In this document: positions 62,041-64,000 of the stretch, in pieces
Layout of the letters: each line of letters begins with the position of its first letter
Numbering within the stretch: the stretch's first letter is position 1
From: Calditrichia bacterium
Lineage (GTDB): Bacteria > Calditrichota > Calditrichia > RBG-13-44-9 > J075
Direction of reading: 5' to 3'
DNA length: 64,000 nt
Assembly: GCA_028284445.1 (NCBI GenBank)
Contig: JANQRS010000005.1
Location: 30,705-94,704 of the forward strand
The notes under the pieces: generated by a model
The model's input: only the letters and a program-made list of their open reading frames with translations
Database searches by the model: none
Told to the model about the DNA's origin: nothing
Translations under genes and position numbers: made by a program

Positions 62041-62910
62041 ATGAAGCCTGTCTACGAACAATTACCCTTTGCCAACACCGCTGCTGTCCGCGCGCTTCAG
62101 GCAGATCAACCCTATTTTGATATCCCCTGGCATTATCATCCGGAATTCGAAATTACCCTGATCACGGAGAGTTCCGGCACCCGTTTTGTTGGAGAAAGCG
62201 TTGAGCCTTTTTCGAGTGGCGACCTGGTGATCCTCGGCAGCAATTTGCCGCATACCTGGCTGAATGATCGCTGGTATTATGAAGAGGGCAACATGAGCCG
62301 GGCGAAGGCTGTCGTTATCCAGTTCAGCAGTGATCTTTTTACGGAAAATCTATTGGAGCGGGATGAATGCCGTCGCATTCAGCGCCTGTTGGAGACGGCA
62401 CAGCACGGACTTGCTATTCTCGACTCAGCCAGTTCCGCCGTTGCGGAGAGAGTGGAGAATATTGCGAAAGCAAAAGATATTCGCCGCTTAACGGGGTTGA
62501 TGGAGTTGCTTCATGATATTGAACTTGACAAGGCATATCGAAAACTGTGCTCAGATGCCGGTTCCCGCGTTGCAAGTCCGGTTGTTGGGGAAGAAAGGAT
62601 CCAACAGGTGATCACCTTTATGGTCAATAATTACCATCGCCCAATCAGCGTCAGCGATGCAGCAGCGATTATCAATATGAATACCAGCGCATTCTGCCGC
62701 TACTTCAAGAAGCATACCCAACGTACGTTTACGCAGTATTTGTCGGAATTACGCATCAATTATGCCTGCAAGCTGCTGCTGGAGGGCGGTTTTTCGATTT
62801 CCCAGGCGTGCTACGAATGTGGATTTGCCAATCAATCTTTTTTTAACCGGCAATTCCGGAAATTCATCGGCATGACGCCCCGGGAATATATCAGGGCGCG
62901 CGCGATTTGA
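62041..62910 (+). CDS. AraC-family transcriptional regulator with cupin sensor domain
   Basis: 289 residues. The N-terminal ~100 residues are a cupin (HYHPEFEITLITESSGTRFVGES, DLVILGSNLPHTW). The C-terminal ~100 residues are the double HTH of AraC (ISVSDAAAIINMNTSAFCRYFKKHTQRTFTQYLSELRINYACKLLLEGGFSISQACYECGFANQSFFNRQFRKFIGMTPREY). It faces the ADH-esterase-PhyH operon, so it probably controls that operon in response to a ligand bound by the cupin. Confidence 0.93.
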   Translation: MKPVYEQLPFANTAAVRALQADQPYFDIPWHYHPEFEITLITESSGTRFVGESVEPFSSGDLVILGSNLPHTWLNDRWYYEEGNMSRAKAVVIQFSSDLFTENLLERDECRRIQRLLETAQHGLAILDSASSAVAERVENIAKAKDIRRLTGLMELLHDIELDKAYRKLCSDAGSRVASPVVGEERIQQVITFMVNNYHRPISVSDAAAIINMNTSAFCRYFKKHTQRTFTQYLSELRINYACKLLLEGGFSISQACYECGFANQSFFNRQFRKFIGMTPREYIRARAI

Positions 62911-63209
62911 TGCGCACTTTTGCTGCTACGTCAGTAAGATATATTTCTTTACCTGTCTACCATTGCTTACCGCAAACTTGATAATCAATTCTCACAATTA
63001 AAAGCTGGCGCATTTCAGCCGACCGGCTAAAGTCAGCCGCGTTTGAACTTTTTCAGCCAGTTCTTTTTCCTCCATGATCTTTGTGGGATGATGTCATAAA
63101 GTGCTTCAAAACAATGGTTTGTGGTTGTTTTTGAATAAACGGCACGTGCCTTGCTAAGTAAGAAGGCAGTTGTAAAAGGGAATTTTAGAAACTAAACACG
63201 GAGGTAGAC
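62911..63209. other. 299-bp intergenic region before the sigma-54 type lipoprotein gene
   Basis: No gene is visible. Near the left the words GCCGACCGGC and GTCAGCCGCG give weak inverted symmetry. The right part contains the sigma-54 type promoter (63141-63155) listed separately. No terminator hairpin with a T-run follows the AraC gene. Confidence 0.6.
63141..63155 (+). promoter_or_regulatory. Sigma-54 type promoter
   Basis: GGCACGTGCCTTGCT has the invariant -24 GG and -12 GC separated by exactly 10 bases, and matches the full consensus GGCACG-N4-TTGCT. Transcription would begin near 63167, 43 bp before the lipoprotein start; the leader holds a normal ribosome-binding site. Confidence 0.8.
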
Positions 63210-63803
63210 ATGCAGAAACTAAATCACTCAGTTCGGACGCTGATCACATTCATCTTCCTGGTTATGTTCACTGTTGGCTGTCAGCAGGACAACGCCTCCA
63301 GCGTTGCCGGGCCAGATATCTTTGATGCTACTGCGACACCAGAATTAACCCTCGATAAGAAAAAAGACAAGGGCGATGCCGATGAGTCCTACTCCCAGTC
63401 CGGATCGGTCAAATTGACCTATAAGTCTAACTGGCCAGGCTACAAGAAAGGTCAGATCAACTTGGGCCAGGGCTCGAAAATGACCATTCCCAAGAAGGCC
63501 TTGACACCTCCTCCCGGAACTCCCCTGGGCGACGATGTCACCATCACTATGTCTGTCGACTATGACGCGCAGTCCAATGAGTTGAACTTCGAGTTTGGTC
63601 CTCACGGTTCTACATTTGACCCGCCGGTTGAACTCAGACTGCGTTACAGCGAACTGGGCAACCAGATTCCGTATCTCTACTACATCGATGAAGACGGGAA
63701 TTATATCGAGCAAACCCCGGACGATGTAGATATACAAGGGCAGTTTGTCATCCTCTACCTACATCACTTCTCTCGCTACGCTCTGTCACATGGACGTTGG
63801 TAG
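63210..63803 (+). CDS. Lipoprotein with ZU5-like domain
   Basis: 197 residues. Lipobox TVGC (Cys24). A charged linker follows (KKKDKGDADESYSQSG). Residues ~75-195 resemble a ZU5-type beta domain: KMTIPKKALTPPPGTPLGDDVTITM, FGPHGSTFDPPVELRLRYSEL, YLYYIDEDGNYIEQ, HFSRYALS. These domains occur in surface or secreted proteins of FCB bacteria; function unknown. GGAGG lies six bases before the ATG, downstream of a sigma-54 type promoter. It is probably co-transcribed with the next lipoprotein gene. Confidence 0.8.
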   Translation: MQKLNHSVRTLITFIFLVMFTVGCQQDNASSVAGPDIFDATATPELTLDKKKDKGDADESYSQSGSVKLTYKSNWPGYKKGQINLGQGSKMTIPKKALTPPPGTPLGDDVTITMSVDYDAQSNELNFEFGPHGSTFDPPVELRLRYSELGNQIPYLYYIDEDGNYIEQTPDDVDIQGQFVILYLHHFSRYALSHGRW

Positions 63804-63862
63804 AATCAGCCGGAAATCGGGAAAATAAAACTGGAAAACGAAGCGAAAACTGGAGCAAAGAA

Positions 63863-64000
63863 ATGAAAAAGATGTTCAACAAGATGAAGAAAGCAGCGGT
63901 GATCGGCTCCCTGGCAGCAGGCCTCATCTTCAGCAGCGGATGCGAGAAGGCAGACACCATCGCTCCGGACCTGACGGATCAGGTAGCAGCAAGTATCGAG
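63863..64000 (+). CDS. Lipoprotein, 3'-truncated by window edge
   Basis: 46 residues are visible, open to the right edge. MKKMFNKMKKAAVIGSLAAG continues to a lipobox FSSGC (Cys27), then EKADTIAPDLTDQ. GGAG lies eight bases before the ATG. It follows the ZU5-type lipoprotein by 59 bp and probably shares its sigma-54 type promoter. Family unknown. Confidence 0.7.
   Translation, partial: MKKMFNKMKKAAVIGSLAAGLIFSSGCEKADTIAPDLTDQVAASIE

Noticed and set aside
61939..62061. Cys-rich N-terminal extension of the alcohol dehydrogenase (CNPCNDCKNCITAC)
   Set aside because: It would overlap the start of the divergent AraC gene and run through the TTGCA repeats; the normal MDR N-terminus begins at 61938.

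Overview
The window looks like chromosomal DNA of a Gram-negative, envelope-rich bacterium of the FCB group, most like the KSB1/Calditrichota or a related lineage. The lineage is inferred from protein style: secreted proteins ending in a YPNPFNP...VASGIYFYR...KMILL sorting-type domain, a DUF5916 protein, a DUF4856 lipoprotein next to a TonB receptor, orphan FtsX-type permeases, and many lipoboxes. No rRNA, tRNA, CRISPR array or prophage was found. Coding density is ordinary, and most units are short operons separated by repeat-bearing gaps.

Layout. 1-8.9 kb: three tandem paralogous giant secreted proteins (the first cut by the window edge), separated by CATTGA-type repeats and followed by what looks like the dead 5' end of a fourth unit. 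8.9-11.7 kb: a beta-CASP metallo-beta-lactamase and a TPR lipoprotein. 11.75-17.5 kb: a lysine/diaminopimelate operon (dapE-like, lysC, dapA, dapD, dapC-like) headed by a recognisable lysine riboswitch with its own terminator. 17.4-19.3 kb: an M15-like membrane protein and a lipoprotein with two RlpA domains. 19.5-21.5 kb: allantoate amidohydrolase plus ureidoglycine aminohydrolase. 21.6-25.5 kb: a SulP-STAS-cNMP-fold transporter and an MltF-like transglycosylase. 25.7-30.3 kb: a porin / PstS-like binding protein / hybrid histidine kinase operon.

30.4-35.3 kb: an Ntn-hydrolase acylase and a DUF5916 protein. 35.8-42.7 kb: a probable iron-uptake operon (small lipoprotein, TonB receptor, DUF4856 lipoprotein) running into a GT-C-like membrane protein and a UGM/protoporphyrinogen-oxidase-like flavoprotein. 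42.8-46.0 kb: a PQQ-type beta-propeller and a xylulokinase with a LacI-type palindrome in its leader. 46.1-47.2 kb: a complete REP/RAYT element with about four and a half copies of a 91-92 bp repeat and inverted terminal REPs. 47.3-53.8 kb: an acyl-CoA dehydrogenase, an outer-membrane barrel plus propeller lipoprotein pair, and an FtsX-type permease. 53.8-56.4 kb: a divergent QueA-like protein coupled to an SDR, facing a SufR-like cysteine-rich regulator across overlapping divergent promoters. 56.5-60.0 kb: an agmatinase-like enzyme, an S41-like protein and a PhyH dioxygenase. The PhyH gene belongs to a tightly overlapping ADH-esterase-PhyH operon facing an AraC regulator (to 62.9 kb). The last kilobase has a strong sigma-54 type promoter before two lipoproteins.

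The most notable non-coding signals are the lysine riboswitch, the REP/RAYT element, four copies of a C-rich palindrome (one a perfect 46 bp inverted repeat), the head-to-head promoters with a 14 bp direct repeat at the SufR-like locus, and the sigma-54 promoter. All calls come from reading the sequence; no database search was run.
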